DNA from: Bradyrhizobium arachidis
GTDB taxonomy: Bacteria; Pseudomonadota; Alphaproteobacteria; Rhizobiales; Xanthobacteraceae
Direction: 5' to 3'
DNA length: 64,000 bases
Assembly (NCBI RefSeq): GCF_024758505.1
Contig: NZ_CP077970.1
Coordinates: 6,882,001 to 6,946,000 of the forward strand
The position numbers and the translations under genes were made by a program. The notes under the pieces are model-generated. The model searched no databases and was not told the origin of the DNA. It saw only the letters and a program-made list of their open reading frames with translations. Below, one piece after another: positions 8,275 through 17,429 of this stretch. The first letter of the stretch is position 1, and every line of letters begins with the position of its first letter.

Positions 8275-8475
8275 CTAGCTCCGTCGGCCAGCTCGTCGAT
8301 GAGCAATTCGCGATACTGTTCTCCGACTACCGGGAGCTCGCTGGAGGCAGCCCAGACGGTCTTCAAGAATGCTCTTTTTCTCGATGAGGATCGTGGCGAG
8401 CTTCCTATCGACCTGTTCTCGCAATGACCAAAGTTCATCGATAGAGAGGCGCTGCAAGTTCGATCTTTGCGCCAT
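8275..8475 (-). CDS. H-NS-like N-terminal fragment (66 aa)
   Basis: The N-terminus MAQRSNLQRLSIDELWSLRE followed by VDRKLATILIEKKSILEDRL resembles the coiled-coil oligomerisation region of rhizobial H-NS/MvaT-like proteins. After residue ~45 it turns into Arg-rich sequence and stops, without the AT-hook-like DNA-binding end. It may therefore be a truncated or frameshifted copy; alone it could only oligomerise. Confidence in the family is modest. Confidence 0.4.
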   Translation of the reverse strand: MAQRSNLQRLSIDELWSLREQVDRKLATILIEKKSILEDRLGCLQRAPGSRRTVSRIAHRRAGRRS

Positions 8476-8855
8476 GATAGTCCCTCCGAAGTAACGGGCG
8501 GCGCTGGTTCTGTACTATCACATGCCGCCACGGGCACAGGTACAGCTTTAACCAGTAGTACCCCTGAAAGTTCCTGAACTGGATCTCGGATAAGCGAGCG
8601 GAGCCAATGACTTGTCTGGAAAACTGGGCGAGCCAAGCGCCGCTGCGGCTTTCCCAAAATACCTTTGCAATCGTCGGCCTTCGATGGCCCTCGGCCACGT
8701 CAATCGACCCACGTGCGGGCCAACCCTTGCGGTCAGCGTATCCGAGCACGCGCTACCGATCCCAGCCGATCATGTAGCGGAGGATGGGCCCCGCCCGGAT
8801 CACTAGCGGGTCGCGGCACCAGCACGGTGAAGCGTGCCATCGAGGAGGCGGCATC

Positions 8856-9014
8856 ATGATCACCTTTGACCTCAAGCATCGGCGCGTCGACAAGGCGAGA
8901 AGCCGCCTAGCGGCCTGGATCGATTTGCCGATCGCCATCGCATCGCGCGAAGTGCCGCGTAATGGACCGGCTTGCGGAGTTGGCGCCGGGACGGAAACAA
9001 CCCCTCAGGCATAG
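8856..9014 (+). CDS. hypothetical 52-residue ORF with strong ribosome binding site
   Basis: The ATG at 8856 follows GAGGAGG at a good distance. The peptide begins MITFDLKHRRVDKARSRLAA, then a short hydrophobic stretch (WIDLPIAIAS) and a Gly/Thr-rich end. No family recognised. Its end overlaps the opposite-strand membrane mini-ORF by 10 bp. Confidence 0.35.
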   Translation: MITFDLKHRRVDKARSRLAAWIDLPIAIASREVPRNGPACGVGAGTETTPQA

Positions 9015-9097
9015 AAATAGACCAGAGGCAGAAAGACGTATGTCCACCAGGCCAAGCCAGCCAATCCAGCCAAGACGAGCATATCCTCGTCGGTCAT
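9005..9097 (-). CDS. 30-residue membrane mini-protein, prophage-associated
   Basis: Reads MTDEDMLVLAGLAGLAWWTY then a hydrophobic end: one predicted transmembrane helix with an acidic N-terminus. GGAG precedes the ATG. It is the last of a row of minus-strand ORFs behind the broken phage structural gene. Small one-helix proteins are common in phage lysis or structural modules, but no specific role can be assigned. Confidence 0.5.
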   Translation of the reverse strand: MTDEDMLVLAGLAGLAWWTYVFLPLVYFYA

Positions 9098-9260
9098 GGG
9101 GATCTCCGAGGGCAGTTTCGATTACCGTCCAACCAACGAGCGGCGGTGCGCGTTTCAATCGCGCATCAAATATACTTCAAAGGGGAACATTTTTTTCGAC
9201 ACCGTGCGGTCGGCCTTGATGTGGCTGGGTTTCCCGTGCGCAACGCGCTGGAAGCACGAC

Positions 9261-9404
9261 CTAGTCCTTGTAGGGCGGGACGCCGGGCGGCGGGGGATCT
9301 TCCGGCTTGTCCGCTGTCGGCTGCTCCTGTGCGGCCTTGTCCGCCGGCGGCTTGTCCGCATGGCGCCGGTCCTCATGCGCGTCCTCTTTCGGCTTGCCTG
9401 CCAT
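9261..9404 (-). CDS. 47-residue disordered Lys/Asp/Pro-rich protein
   Basis: The frame from ATG 9404 gives MAGKPKEDAHEDRRHADKPP with ADKP repeated three times and ends GVPPYKD. It is fully hydrophilic and predicted unstructured. It sits 13 bp behind the last frame of the broken phage gene on the same strand, so it was probably part of that operon. The other frames here are Arg-rich shadows. Confidence 0.5.
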   Translation of the reverse strand: MAGKPKEDAHEDRRHADKPPADKAAQEQPTADKPEDPPPPGVPPYKD

Positions 9405-9417
9405 GGCACCCTCCGTG

Positions 9418-10025
9418 TTAGCGGCGCCGAGTCGACATCGCCCGGATGACCGCGATTGCGAGGTTTAGCGTCATCTCCTGCCGCATCACCTCGGCGAAGT
9501 CCTTGTAGAACGGCACGTCTTGCCGGATCGGGACCGACGGCCGCAGCGAATACATCAGCTTGATGCGGCCCTTCGCCTTGCGTACCGATCGGCCCTGGAA
9601 AATGAAGCGCCCGCGCTTGAAGCTGTTCCGCTAATTCTTCGGCTGCTGCTGCGTCCGCACGGCGCCGCCGCTCGTCCGCTGCACGTTGACCGACGACGGG
9701 ATCGAGAGGTTGCCGCCCTTCGCCCGGCGCGTGCCGCCCTTGGCATGCAGAAACAGGTTCGCCCGACCGATCTTGTCGTAAATCTCGACCGTCAGATCAC
9801 CCTTCGTGGCGCGCGAGCCCTTGGTCGTCAGCGCGGCATTCATGAACGAACGATTGCGAACGGTGACGGACGACGGCCATGTCGTCTCGATCAAATACGA
9901 CCGGTCTTTTCGGCGGCCATGTTGAGCGTGGTCGCCATGATGTAGGGGATTTGATCGGCAGCGCCGAAGTCTATGGCGCGCTGCTTGATCTGCGAGAAAT
10001 CGAAATCAACCCCGAGCGTTGGCAT
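9418..10025 (-). pseudogene. phage structural (tail-type) protein, broken by frameshift and stop
   Basis: The gene starts at ATG 10025 (MPTLGVDFDFSQIKQRAIDF, then IPYIMATTLNMAAEKTG) and stops early. A second frame continues …SFMNAALTTKGSRATKGDLT, KIGRANLFLHAKGGTRRAKG and, after another stop, FKRGRFIFQGRSV, LMYSLRPSVPIRQDVPFYKD, FAEVMRQEMTLN. Read together these give ~200 residues in the layout of phage tail/virion proteins: N-terminal helices, a Gly/Lys-rich middle, and a RPSVPIRQDVPFY-type C-terminal block. At least one frameshift (near 9895) and one in-frame stop (near 9633) make it non-functional. Confidence 0.65.
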
Positions 10026-10538
10026 AGGTAGTAGGTGTGCTCATAAGGCGTAGATGTCAGCTTCTGACGGCCAAGCGGAAATCTTACGCTCGGTCAGAGC
10101 ATTACTGCTCGTGACCCAACTCGGACGTCGGAGCCATTGATTTTGACCGGATTGCCTGTGCGACATCCTGGCCAATATGAAGGTCTTTTGGGCTGGCGTG
10201 GGATCTTGTAGTCTTCTTTGAAGCTGCTTTTCGAGACGGGGCGTGCCGACGTCTCCGTTCGAGGCGAATGGCAGCGGGGAATGCCGTCGGCGGGCATCGC
10301 ACTCTCGTAAACCGACAATTCTCTTGCGCCGGTCTCTTCTTGGGCATCCGCCATGCGCGCGGGCGCGGGAAAGCGCTCAGGCCGCATGTCCGAAGGAAAC
10401 AAGCGCGCGCCTCAATAACTGACAGCGGGGACTAATACCGCAATTCTCCGCGCATCTGTTGGCGACGGACATGCACATCGCGGGGCGCCCGACTTGTTAA
10501 ATTCGTCGAGAGCGGTGCCCGCGAGGGAGGAGATCTCC
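10026..10538. other. intergenic, no supported gene
   Basis: About 510 bp between the broken phage gene and the haloperoxidase. Two overlapping minus-strand frames (to 10402 and 10347) have skewed composition and no recognisable family. No clear promoter or terminator was seen. Confidence 0.4.
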
Positions 10539-12329
10539 ATGGCTGATCACCCCATCATACCAACTGAATCCGACCTGGCATCGCGGGGGCGGCCCCTGAC
10601 CGCGGTTACTCGCCGCTCGCTGCTTGGCGGGGCTGGCATCGCAGTTGGCGCCGCCGTGCTTGCACCTCCGCCGACCATGCCCGGAATAGCCCCGGCGGCG
10701 GCGCAGCCTGCGAGCGCGGACCCGCGACCGCTTGACGCGGCATTCAAGAGTCGCGCCCTGGAAGTGCGAGGGGTCTGCGCGAGCAACAACGAGAAAATTC
10801 CCATCGCGCCCCACCCGACGAATGGCGATGAGGCGCGCTACACCAACAAGATCGGCTCCGATTCACGGGGCCTGCCGCACGACAAACGCGGCGAAGTCGA
10901 ACAGGCGGCATGGCAGACCCTCTATGCCGCTTGCCAGTCGGGCGATCCCGCTGATTTTGAGAAAATCACGCTCGGCGGCACTCGCAAACTGGTCAATCCC
11001 TTGGGCACACTGGCCGTCAGTCTCAGCGGCATCAACCCTACTCAGATTGCGATACCGCCGGCACCGGCCCTTGCAAGTGCGGAGCGCGCCGGCGAGGCGG
11101 TCGAGGTCTATTGGCAAGCCCTGCTTCGTGATGTTCCGCTTACCGAGCTGCGCGACGACACCACCAATCGCGACGTGCTTGCAGCAACCGAGGAAATCAA
11201 CAAGCTTTCCGATTTCCGGGGGCCGAAGTCTGGTGGGCGGGTCACACCCGGTACGTTGTTCCGCGCCAATGCGCTTTATTTCGACGCAGGCGACCCGAAG
11301 GGCCGCTCCGTCACGCCTCCAGGCGTTTTGGACGGTCCAATGATCTCGCAATTCCTGTTCCGGGACGCGCCCTATGCCGCACAGTGGATCAGTGCTCAAA
11401 TTCGCACTGTCTTGCCCGCCAACGAATTCCTGACCGAATACGAGGAGTGGTTGGCAATCCAGAACGGCGTCGCACCGAAACGCCAGTTGCAGTTCGACGC
11501 GACACCGCGATACGTAACGACAGGAAGAGATCTCGCGGAGTATATCCATACTGGTCCTGCACTTGGGTGGGCGGCAGCGCTGCTCCTTGCCACCCCAAGC
11601 GGTGGGACGGACAAACGCTACTCCGGGATCTATCCACCGGCAGAGCCCGTGTCCTACCCATCGAACCCGTATCGGAAATCGAAAACCCAGGTACCTGCGG
11701 GTGCCACCTTCGGGTTGATGTATGTGCAAGCACTCCTCGCCACGGGGATTAGTAACTCCGTCCGCGCGTCCTATTGGCAGAAGTATTTCGTGCACCGGGC
11801 TGTGCGACCGGAAGCCTACGGCGCTCTGGCGCACCATCGCCTCGCCAATGGCGTGAGCGACTACCCGCTGCATGATGACTTCCTGAAATCGGAAGCCCTC
11901 GATCGCAGTAAGGCCAAATACGGCACCTATCTTTTGTCACAAACCTATCCGGAGGCCGCGCCGTTTCACTCCACCTATCCTGGCGGTGCCACGAGCGTTG
12001 GCGCCGTCACGGCTACCATATTGAAGGCGTTTTTCGACGAGAGCCGCGTCATCGCCAACCCGGTACAGCCCGATCCGGCCGACCCGACGAGGCTCGTGCC
12101 CTATAGCGGCCCGCCGCTCACGATTGGTGGAGAGTTGAACAAGCTCGCGGTGAATTTTGGTTTCGGGCGGAATTGGGCGGGCATCCACTGGCGTTCCGAC
12201 GCTTCCGCCTCCATGGCGCTCGGCGAGGAAGTGGCTATCGGCATGCTGCGGGACGAGCGCTCGACCCTCCGCGAACCCTTCGACGGCTTCTCCTTCACGC
12301 GCTTCGACGGCAGCCGCGTGACAATCTGA
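10539..12329 (+). CDS. vanadium-dependent haloperoxidase-like protein, Tat-exported
   Basis: A 596-residue protein. I use ATG 10539 because GGAGGAG precedes it and the N-terminus then leads into a twin-arginine signal (TRRSLLGGAGIAVGAAVL … AAAQPA, residues ~25-60), so the mature enzyme should fold before export to the periplasm. The PAP2/vanadium-peroxidase active site is spread over three blocks: QKYFVHRAVRPEAYG (Lys and Arg), HSTYPGGATSVGA and GRNWAGIHWRSDASASM (second Arg and the His that would bind vanadate). The family oxidises halides with peroxide; some members are phosphatases. The first block with an HR…RP pair and the length favour the bacterial haloperoxidase group. The gene stands alone; a binding-protein relic follows it. 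Confidence 0.8.
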   Translation: MADHPIIPTESDLASRGRPLTAVTRRSLLGGAGIAVGAAVLAPPPTMPGIAPAAAQPASADPRPLDAAFKSRALEVRGVCASNNEKIPIAPHPTNGDEARYTNKIGSDSRGLPHDKRGEVEQAAWQTLYAACQSGDPADFEKITLGGTRKLVNPLGTLAVSLSGINPTQIAIPPAPALASAERAGEAVEVYWQALLRDVPLTELRDDTTNRDVLAATEEINKLSDFRGPKSGGRVTPGTLFRANALYFDAGDPKGRSVTPPGVLDGPMISQFLFRDAPYAAQWISAQIRTVLPANEFLTEYEEWLAIQNGVAPKRQLQFDATPRYVTTGRDLAEYIHTGPALGWAAALLLATPSGGTDKRYSGIYPPAEPVSYPSNPYRKSKTQVPAGATFGLMYVQALLATGISNSVRASYWQKYFVHRAVRPEAYGALAHHRLANGVSDYPLHDDFLKSEALDRSKAKYGTYLLSQTYPEAAPFHSTYPGGATSVGAVTATILKAFFDESRVIANPVQPDPADPTRLVPYSGPPLTIGGELNKLAVNFGFGRNWAGIHWRSDASASMALGEEVAIGMLRDERSTLREPFDGFSFTRFDGSRVTI

Positions 12330-12443
12330 CAGCAGCCGGGCCACGCCCCTGCCGTGAGGCGCCTGGTCCTGTGCAGAGAAGTGGAAGCGTTTATGCCCGA
12401 CAGCCTATTGGTTAAGCTAGGCGCGGCGCCTGCTCAATTAACG

Positions 12444-12527
12444 ATGGCCCAAACCGGGGCCGCCAAGGCGCTCGGCCTCACCGTGCTGCCCTCGTTGCTT
12501 ATCCGCGCCGACGAGGTGATCGAATAG
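12444..12527 (+). pseudogene. C-terminal relic of a PF04392 binding protein
   Basis: The 27 codons from ATG 12444 read MAQTGAAKALGLTVLPSLLI then RADEVIE and stop. This is the exact C-terminal signature of the complete binding proteins in this window (e.g. KALGLTVPQSLL…ADEVIE at 51284). Nothing of the preceding 300 residues remains, so it is a deletion remnant. Confidence 0.75.
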
Positions 12528-12686
12528 CGACGACAATTGCGGCGGTGCATGAGTCCGTTCATGGCCCTTAGCGACAGAAATCCATGTCCGCTCGCGTGCC
12601 GGCGATCAAGGCAAGAGCGGACTCATTTTGCTCAATGTGAGTTCTTCGCATTTTGCCCCCAAGCTGAAGCAACCATCGACCCCTGG

Positions 12687-15600
12687 TTAGCAGGGGCTCG
12701 AAGGCGCTGTGCGGGCAAGTTCGTCCAGCAGATGCTTCGCGTTCTCCAGGTCCGGCGTGTCGAAGCCCTCGGTGAACCAAGCGTAGACGGACGCGAGGAT
12801 GTCCTGGGCCTTGCGTCGTTCGACCTTCTCGACCCAAAGCCGCGCGAGGGCTTTGGCGGCGCGCAACTCCCAAAGCCTGGCCCGCTGATTGCGAGCAACC
12901 GCAAGCGCGCGTTGGAAAGAGGCCTCGGCCTCGTCACGGGCAGACAACTCCAGGAGCAGTTCGCCCTTGCAAAGGTACAGCGCTGCTTCTTTCCATCGCT
13001 CGTTGGTCTCGGGGATCAATGCTAAGGCCTCGTCGATGGCGTCAAGAGACGCCTGGAGCTGGCCAAGACTTCCAAGTGCGTTCGCAAGCAGGAGGAGCCA
13101 GTGAGTCACCATGGCCTTTGCATCGCCGCGCCAGGCCGCTATTCCCTCGCGCAGCTGTCTCAGGCCGCGATCCGCCTCGCCGGCCCGAACCATTAGCCAA
13201 CCCTTCATGATTATTCCTGCAGTTCGCCACAGGAAGAAGCCGTGCTCGGTACAGACTGCGATCAGCTCATCAACGATGCTCTCGTCTACTCCGATATGGC
13301 CATGCCGCTTGTAAGCTCCGGCGTCTCTTTCAAAGATACAGAACAGAGATGCTTGGAACAGGCCGAACGCTATCGATGGATTGTGTCTTTGCGCCCGTAT
13401 CACCTCCAGCAGCTGATTGAATGCCTGCTGCGCCTGATCCGGATAACCCAGCGGATGGAGTGCATGGGCGAGATAGGAAAGGTTTGCGACTTGAGGCTCG
13501 TAGCTGAAGCGGTAGGCAAGGTCAGCATGCTCCTTCGGATCGTACAACGTGAACGCCTCCGCCATGTGCGTCCGACCCAGGTCAAACTCCCCACGATGCA
13601 CCTGCACAATCCCAATACATCGGTGCGCGATCATCATGGCAGTCGAGTCTTGCTTTCGCTCAGCCCGGCCTAGCATGGCTGTCGACGTCGCGAGCGCAGC
13701 GTCTGTTTGGCCACGCAGAAGGTATATAACATACCTGCCGAAGTCGGCGATGCTACGCTGCCTTGGGTCATCAACCCGCTCGCATAATTCTTCTGCCCGT
13801 GCAATTGCCGCCACCGTGACCGGGGATGACCAACCCTTGGCGGCCATGCAGGCCGTGGCTAGCGCCACCTGCATATCGAGTTCCAGACAGACGTGTTCGG
13901 GATGATCGGGCAGCGTCTGCAATAGTCGCAGGCCATGTTGCAAGTGGGCGATCGATTCAAGAGTCGCGGAGCGCTGGATCGCCAATTGCGCAGCTTGCCA
14001 CCAGTACTTGATCGCCCGTTCGGTGAGACCTGCCTCGGTGCAATGATGAGCGATAATTTCCGGCAGTGTCTCGGCGTTCCCGATCACTCGCGCTTCAAGG
14101 GCCTCCGCGATGCGAGCGTGCAACTGCTGCCGTCGGGGGCGCAGCAAGGTGCTGTAAGCGGCGTCCTGCACCAGCGCGTGCTTGAAGGTGTACGTGGCAT
14201 CGGGCGGCGTCCCGCGCCGGAATACCAGCTCCGCCCGGATAAGCTGCTCCAAAGCGTCCTCGAGCTGCTGTTGCGACATGTCGGCGACGGCGGTAATCAG
14301 CTCATGGGAAAACTGACGCCCGAGCGTCGCTGCAATCTGCGCCGCTTCTCGAGTTGGCGCCAATCGATCGAGCCGGGCCAGAAGCGAGGCCTGGAGCGTC
14401 GTTGGGATCGCCAACTGATCTCCGGCATTGGTCATCCATCCGCTCTCGACGACGGATTTGGTCAGCTCCTCGATGAACAGTGGTATGCCATCCGTGCGAT
14501 CAATGATCTGGTCGCCAATCTCCTTAGGCAATGTCGTGCCGCCCGCTACGTGCGCGATCATCTCGGCGCGCTGCCGAGGTGGCAAGCGGTTGAGACTGAG
14601 CAATGTCACGTGCGGACGGCCGACCCAGGGTGGCGTAAACTCCGGTCGAAACGTGAGAATCATCAGAACACGCAGCGCCGCGGCCCGGTCGATCAGCAGG
14701 TCCAGCGATTCCAGCGTGGTGGGGTCGCTCCAATGGATGTCTTCCCATAGCATCAGCAGCGGCTGCCGTGCCGCGAGTCCTTGGACTTGGCCCATCTGCA
14801 CTTCAAGTGTTTTCTCTTTGCGCTTCTGCGGCGTCAAATCGAGCGGCGGGTAGCGGTTGCCGGCCGGTATCGACAGCAAGTCCGCCAATAGAGGGACGGC
14901 TTCGCTCAGCTCCGTGCTCGCCAGAGCGAGGACCGCCACAAGCTTATCCAAGCGAGTCTCAGCCGTATCCTCGCGTCGAAATCCGGCCACCTGCTCCAAC
15001 TGGGTAATGCTGGGATAAAGCGCACTGTGCTGATGATGTGGCGAGCAGAAAAAGCGCAACCGCGTGTGCGGCTCCTTGTCCAACTGCTCCAGCAGGGTTT
15101 GAGCGATGCGCGACTTGCCGATGCCGGGCTCGCCTACGATCAGGACGACGGAACCCTCGCCGGTCCTGGCCCGCTCCCAGCGCCGCATCAACAACGCGAT
15201 CTCTTCCTCGCGGCCAATCAACGGCGTGCTGGCGGCCCGGAGCGCCTCGAACCGACTTCCGATTAGGCTCGCGCCCAAGACTTGCCAGACATGCACTGGA
15301 TAGTTAATGCCCGCGACCGGCATGGTCCCGAGATCGCGATAGTCAAACAGGCCGCCAAGTATGCGGCGGGTACCCTCTGCGATGACGACCGCGTTCGGTT
15401 CGGCAAGCCCTTGGAGCCGTGCCGCAAGATTAGGGGTCTCACCGATGACGGCTTGTTCCTGGGCGGCGCCCTCTCCAAGCAGATCACCCACGACCACAAG
15501 GCCCGTGGCAATACCGATACGCACCCGCAATTTGGTCGCGTGGCCCGTATCGAGTTTGGCCACGCCATCGATCAAGGCGAGGCCGGCGCGCACTGCCCGC

Positions 15601-16064
15601 TCCGCGTCTTCCTCATGCGCCCGCGGGTAACCGAAATAAGCCAGCACGCCGTCACCGAGATACTTGGCAACAAAGCCGCCGGACCTAGTGATGATTTCGG
15701 CGCAACGGCGATGATAGGCGCCGATGATGTCCCGCAACTCCTCCGGATCGAGCCGCGCCGACAATGCCGTGGAACCGACGAGGTCGGCGAACATGACGGT
15801 GAGCTGGCGACGTTCGGCCTCGGGAACCTTACCGCCGAAGCGCTTGGGCTCGACCGGCTGTTCGGTCGTGTCGCGAAAAGTGTCAACTCGCAAGGCGGCG
15901 ATCGCATTGAGGAGAATGCGGCGATGGCCAACCGCCGTCACCCCGAGGTCTCTGAGGTCCTCGGCCGTCAGCGTGGGCAGGATTGCCTCATCGATCGCGT
16001 TGTCCCGGAACGCCTGCCCGTAGCGTTCCAGGCCGAGGCCGCGCAGCCAGGCAGAAATATTCAT
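12687..16064 (-). CDS. SAM-domain class III adenylate/guanylate cyclase with AAA-type ATPase and TPR region
   Basis: About 1,125 residues from ATG 16064, chosen because GAAGG precedes it and the protein then starts MNISAWLRGLGLERYGQAF, the usual SAM-domain start (residues ~1-60). A cyclase domain follows (~95-250): LTVMFADLVGSTALSARLD with the first metal Asp, KYLGDGVLAYFGYPRAHEED with the second metal Asp and base-contacting Lys, and VIGETPNLAARLQ. Next comes a P-loop ATPase: VLIVGEPGIGKSRIAQTLL and PLLMLWEDIHWSD (Walker A and B). The last ~500 residues are TPR-like. Such proteins are large cytoplasmic signal integrators; the regulatory input is unknown. All cyclase residues visible look intact, so an active enzyme is likely. 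It ends 160 bp from the binding-protein relic, converging with it. Confidence 0.92.
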   Translation of the reverse strand: MNISAWLRGLGLERYGQAFRDNAIDEAILPTLTAEDLRDLGVTAVGHRRILLNAIAALRVDTFRDTTEQPVEPKRFGGKVPEAERRQLTVMFADLVGSTALSARLDPEELRDIIGAYHRRCAEIITRSGGFVAKYLGDGVLAYFGYPRAHEEDAERAVRAGLALIDGVAKLDTGHATKLRVRIGIATGLVVVGDLLGEGAAQEQAVIGETPNLAARLQGLAEPNAVVIAEGTRRILGGLFDYRDLGTMPVAGINYPVHVWQVLGASLIGSRFEALRAASTPLIGREEEIALLMRRWERARTGEGSVVLIVGEPGIGKSRIAQTLLEQLDKEPHTRLRFFCSPHHQHSALYPSITQLEQVAGFRREDTAETRLDKLVAVLALASTELSEAVPLLADLLSIPAGNRYPPLDLTPQKRKEKTLEVQMGQVQGLAARQPLLMLWEDIHWSDPTTLESLDLLIDRAAALRVLMILTFRPEFTPPWVGRPHVTLLSLNRLPPRQRAEMIAHVAGGTTLPKEIGDQIIDRTDGIPLFIEELTKSVVESGWMTNAGDQLAIPTTLQASLLARLDRLAPTREAAQIAATLGRQFSHELITAVADMSQQQLEDALEQLIRAELVFRRGTPPDATYTFKHALVQDAAYSTLLRPRRQQLHARIAEALEARVIGNAETLPEIIAHHCTEAGLTERAIKYWWQAAQLAIQRSATLESIAHLQHGLRLLQTLPDHPEHVCLELDMQVALATACMAAKGWSSPVTVAAIARAEELCERVDDPRQRSIADFGRYVIYLLRGQTDAALATSTAMLGRAERKQDSTAMMIAHRCIGIVQVHRGEFDLGRTHMAEAFTLYDPKEHADLAYRFSYEPQVANLSYLAHALHPLGYPDQAQQAFNQLLEVIRAQRHNPSIAFGLFQASLFCIFERDAGAYKRHGHIGVDESIVDELIAVCTEHGFFLWRTAGIIMKGWLMVRAGEADRGLRQLREGIAAWRGDAKAMVTHWLLLLANALGSLGQLQASLDAIDEALALIPETNERWKEAALYLCKGELLLELSARDEAEASFQRALAVARNQRARLWELRAAKALARLWVEKVERRKAQDILASVYAWFTEGFDTPDLENAKHLLDELARTAPSSPC

Positions 16065-16397
16065 GCCTTCACACGCACACTTGGCCGCACTCATCCAAGG
16101 GCCATAGTCGCCGCCGTGCGGCCGCTACGTTAACCGTGCGCCGCACCAGTAACAAGATAGACAGTTTGCCCCACCTCATGGAGCCAAAGACGGGTTGCGG
16201 GGCATCCGAACGAGCCAGTGAGGCTCTCCCGATCCCCTCCAGTTTGCGACGGAGAACGCCCATTCATTGGGCCGGAGGAGGTGATTGAATGAACCCGCGA
16301 CTTCCGGTTCTGATGCTGTGGGACGGCTCCTCCACCGGCACGAGAGTGCCAAGGAGTGGGCGCCGTTTGAGGCTCCCACGATTCGGAGGAGCAGCCT

Positions 16398-17429
16398 ATG
16401 CAGTCGATTTCGACAATCGGTCTGGATATCGCCAAGTCGGTCTTTCAAGTGCACGGCGTTGATGCAGCCGGCCAGGTGGTGATACGCCGCCAGTTGAGGC
16501 GACGGCACGTCCTGGCATTTTTCCAGAAGCTGGCGCCATGCCTGGTAGGCATCGAGGCGTGCGCATCATCGCACCATTGGTCTCGCGAGCTGCAGGCGCT
16601 GGGGCATACGGTACGATTGATGCCTCCGGCCTATGTGAAGCCCTACGTCAAGCGGCAAAAGAACCACAGCACCGACGCGCAGGCGATCTGTGAAGCGGTC
16701 ACGAGACCCACCATGCGGTTTGTACCGACCAAGACGGTCGAGCAGCAGAGCTGCCTGATGCTTCACCGGGCGCGGCATCTCTTCATCCGCCAGCAGACTG
16801 CCGTGATCAATTCAATCCGCGCCTATCTCGCCGAGTTCGGGATTGTCGCCCCCGTCGGGCGCAGGGGTGTTGAGCAGCTGCTGGAGATCGTCGCCGATAG
16901 AGCCGACTATCGGCTCCCGGAGGTGGCCCGTGCTTGTCTTGCTGCTCTCGGCAGTCAATTGCGCGCACTGAAGGCCCAAATCCTGGAGTTCGACCGACGC
17001 ATCATCGCCTGGCATCGATCAAGCGTGACGAGCAAGCGGCTTGACGCGATCCCCGGCGTCGGGCCGGCGCTGGCAACAGCTCTGGTCGCCAGCATTGCCG
17101 ATCCCAAGGCTTTCCGATCGGGACGAGACTTCTCGGCCTGGGTGGGGCTCGTGCCGAAGCAGAACTCGAGCGGAGGCAAGGACAAGCTTGGCAGTATCAG
17201 CAAACAAGGCGATCGCTATTTGCGCAGCCTTTTCACGGCTGGCGCGCTCGCCGTGATCCGCTATGCCAAGATCCATGGCACGGGGCATCGGCCTTGGCTT
17301 ATGGGACTGCTGACGCGCCGCCCCACCAAGGTGGCTGCGATCGCGCTCGCCAACAAGATTGCTCGGATGGCGTGGGCTATGATGGCCAGGGGTGAGCGCT
17401 ACAGGGAGCCCGTCGCGCTCGCGGCGTAA
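16398..17429 (+). CDS. IS110-family transposase (DEDD)
   Basis: 343 residues in the normal length range. N-terminal RuvC-like DEDD domain: STIGLDIAKSVFQVHG (first Asp), CLVGIEACASSHHWSREL (Glu), and STDAQAICEAVTRP (Asp pair region). C-terminal domain: LDAIPGVGPALATALVASI, then FSAWVGLVPKQNSSGGKDKL, SISKQGDRYLRSLFTAGA, with the conserved Ser/Gly-rich loop used in strand exchange. The copy at 62152 differs at only a handful of residues (for example RADYRLPE versus TADDRLPE). The frame is intact and a ribosome binding site (GGAGGAG) precedes it. IS110 recombinases use a non-coding bridge RNA for target choice. Confidence 0.95.
   Translation: MQSISTIGLDIAKSVFQVHGVDAAGQVVIRRQLRRRHVLAFFQKLAPCLVGIEACASSHHWSRELQALGHTVRLMPPAYVKPYVKRQKNHSTDAQAICEAVTRPTMRFVPTKTVEQQSCLMLHRARHLFIRQQTAVINSIRAYLAEFGIVAPVGRRGVEQLLEIVADRADYRLPEVARACLAALGSQLRALKAQILEFDRRIIAWHRSSVTSKRLDAIPGVGPALATALVASIADPKAFRSGRDFSAWVGLVPKQNSSGGKDKLGSISKQGDRYLRSLFTAGALAVIRYAKIHGTGHRPWLMGLLTRRPTKVAAIALANKIARMAWAMMARGERYREPVALAA

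Noticed and set aside
10094..10402. 102-residue minus-strand ORF before the haloperoxidase
   Set aside because: No homologous pattern or ribosome binding site; overlaps another frame of equal quality.
10863..11873. 336-residue minus-strand ORF opposite the haloperoxidase
   Set aside because: Antisense shadow, no motif, and the sense frame holds all active-site blocks.
13935..14750. 271-residue plus-strand ORF opposite the cyclase ATPase region
   Set aside because: Antisense shadow with no recognisable fold.
15282..16133. 283-residue plus-strand ORF opposite the large cyclase
   Set aside because: Antisense shadow; the cyclase frame is certain.
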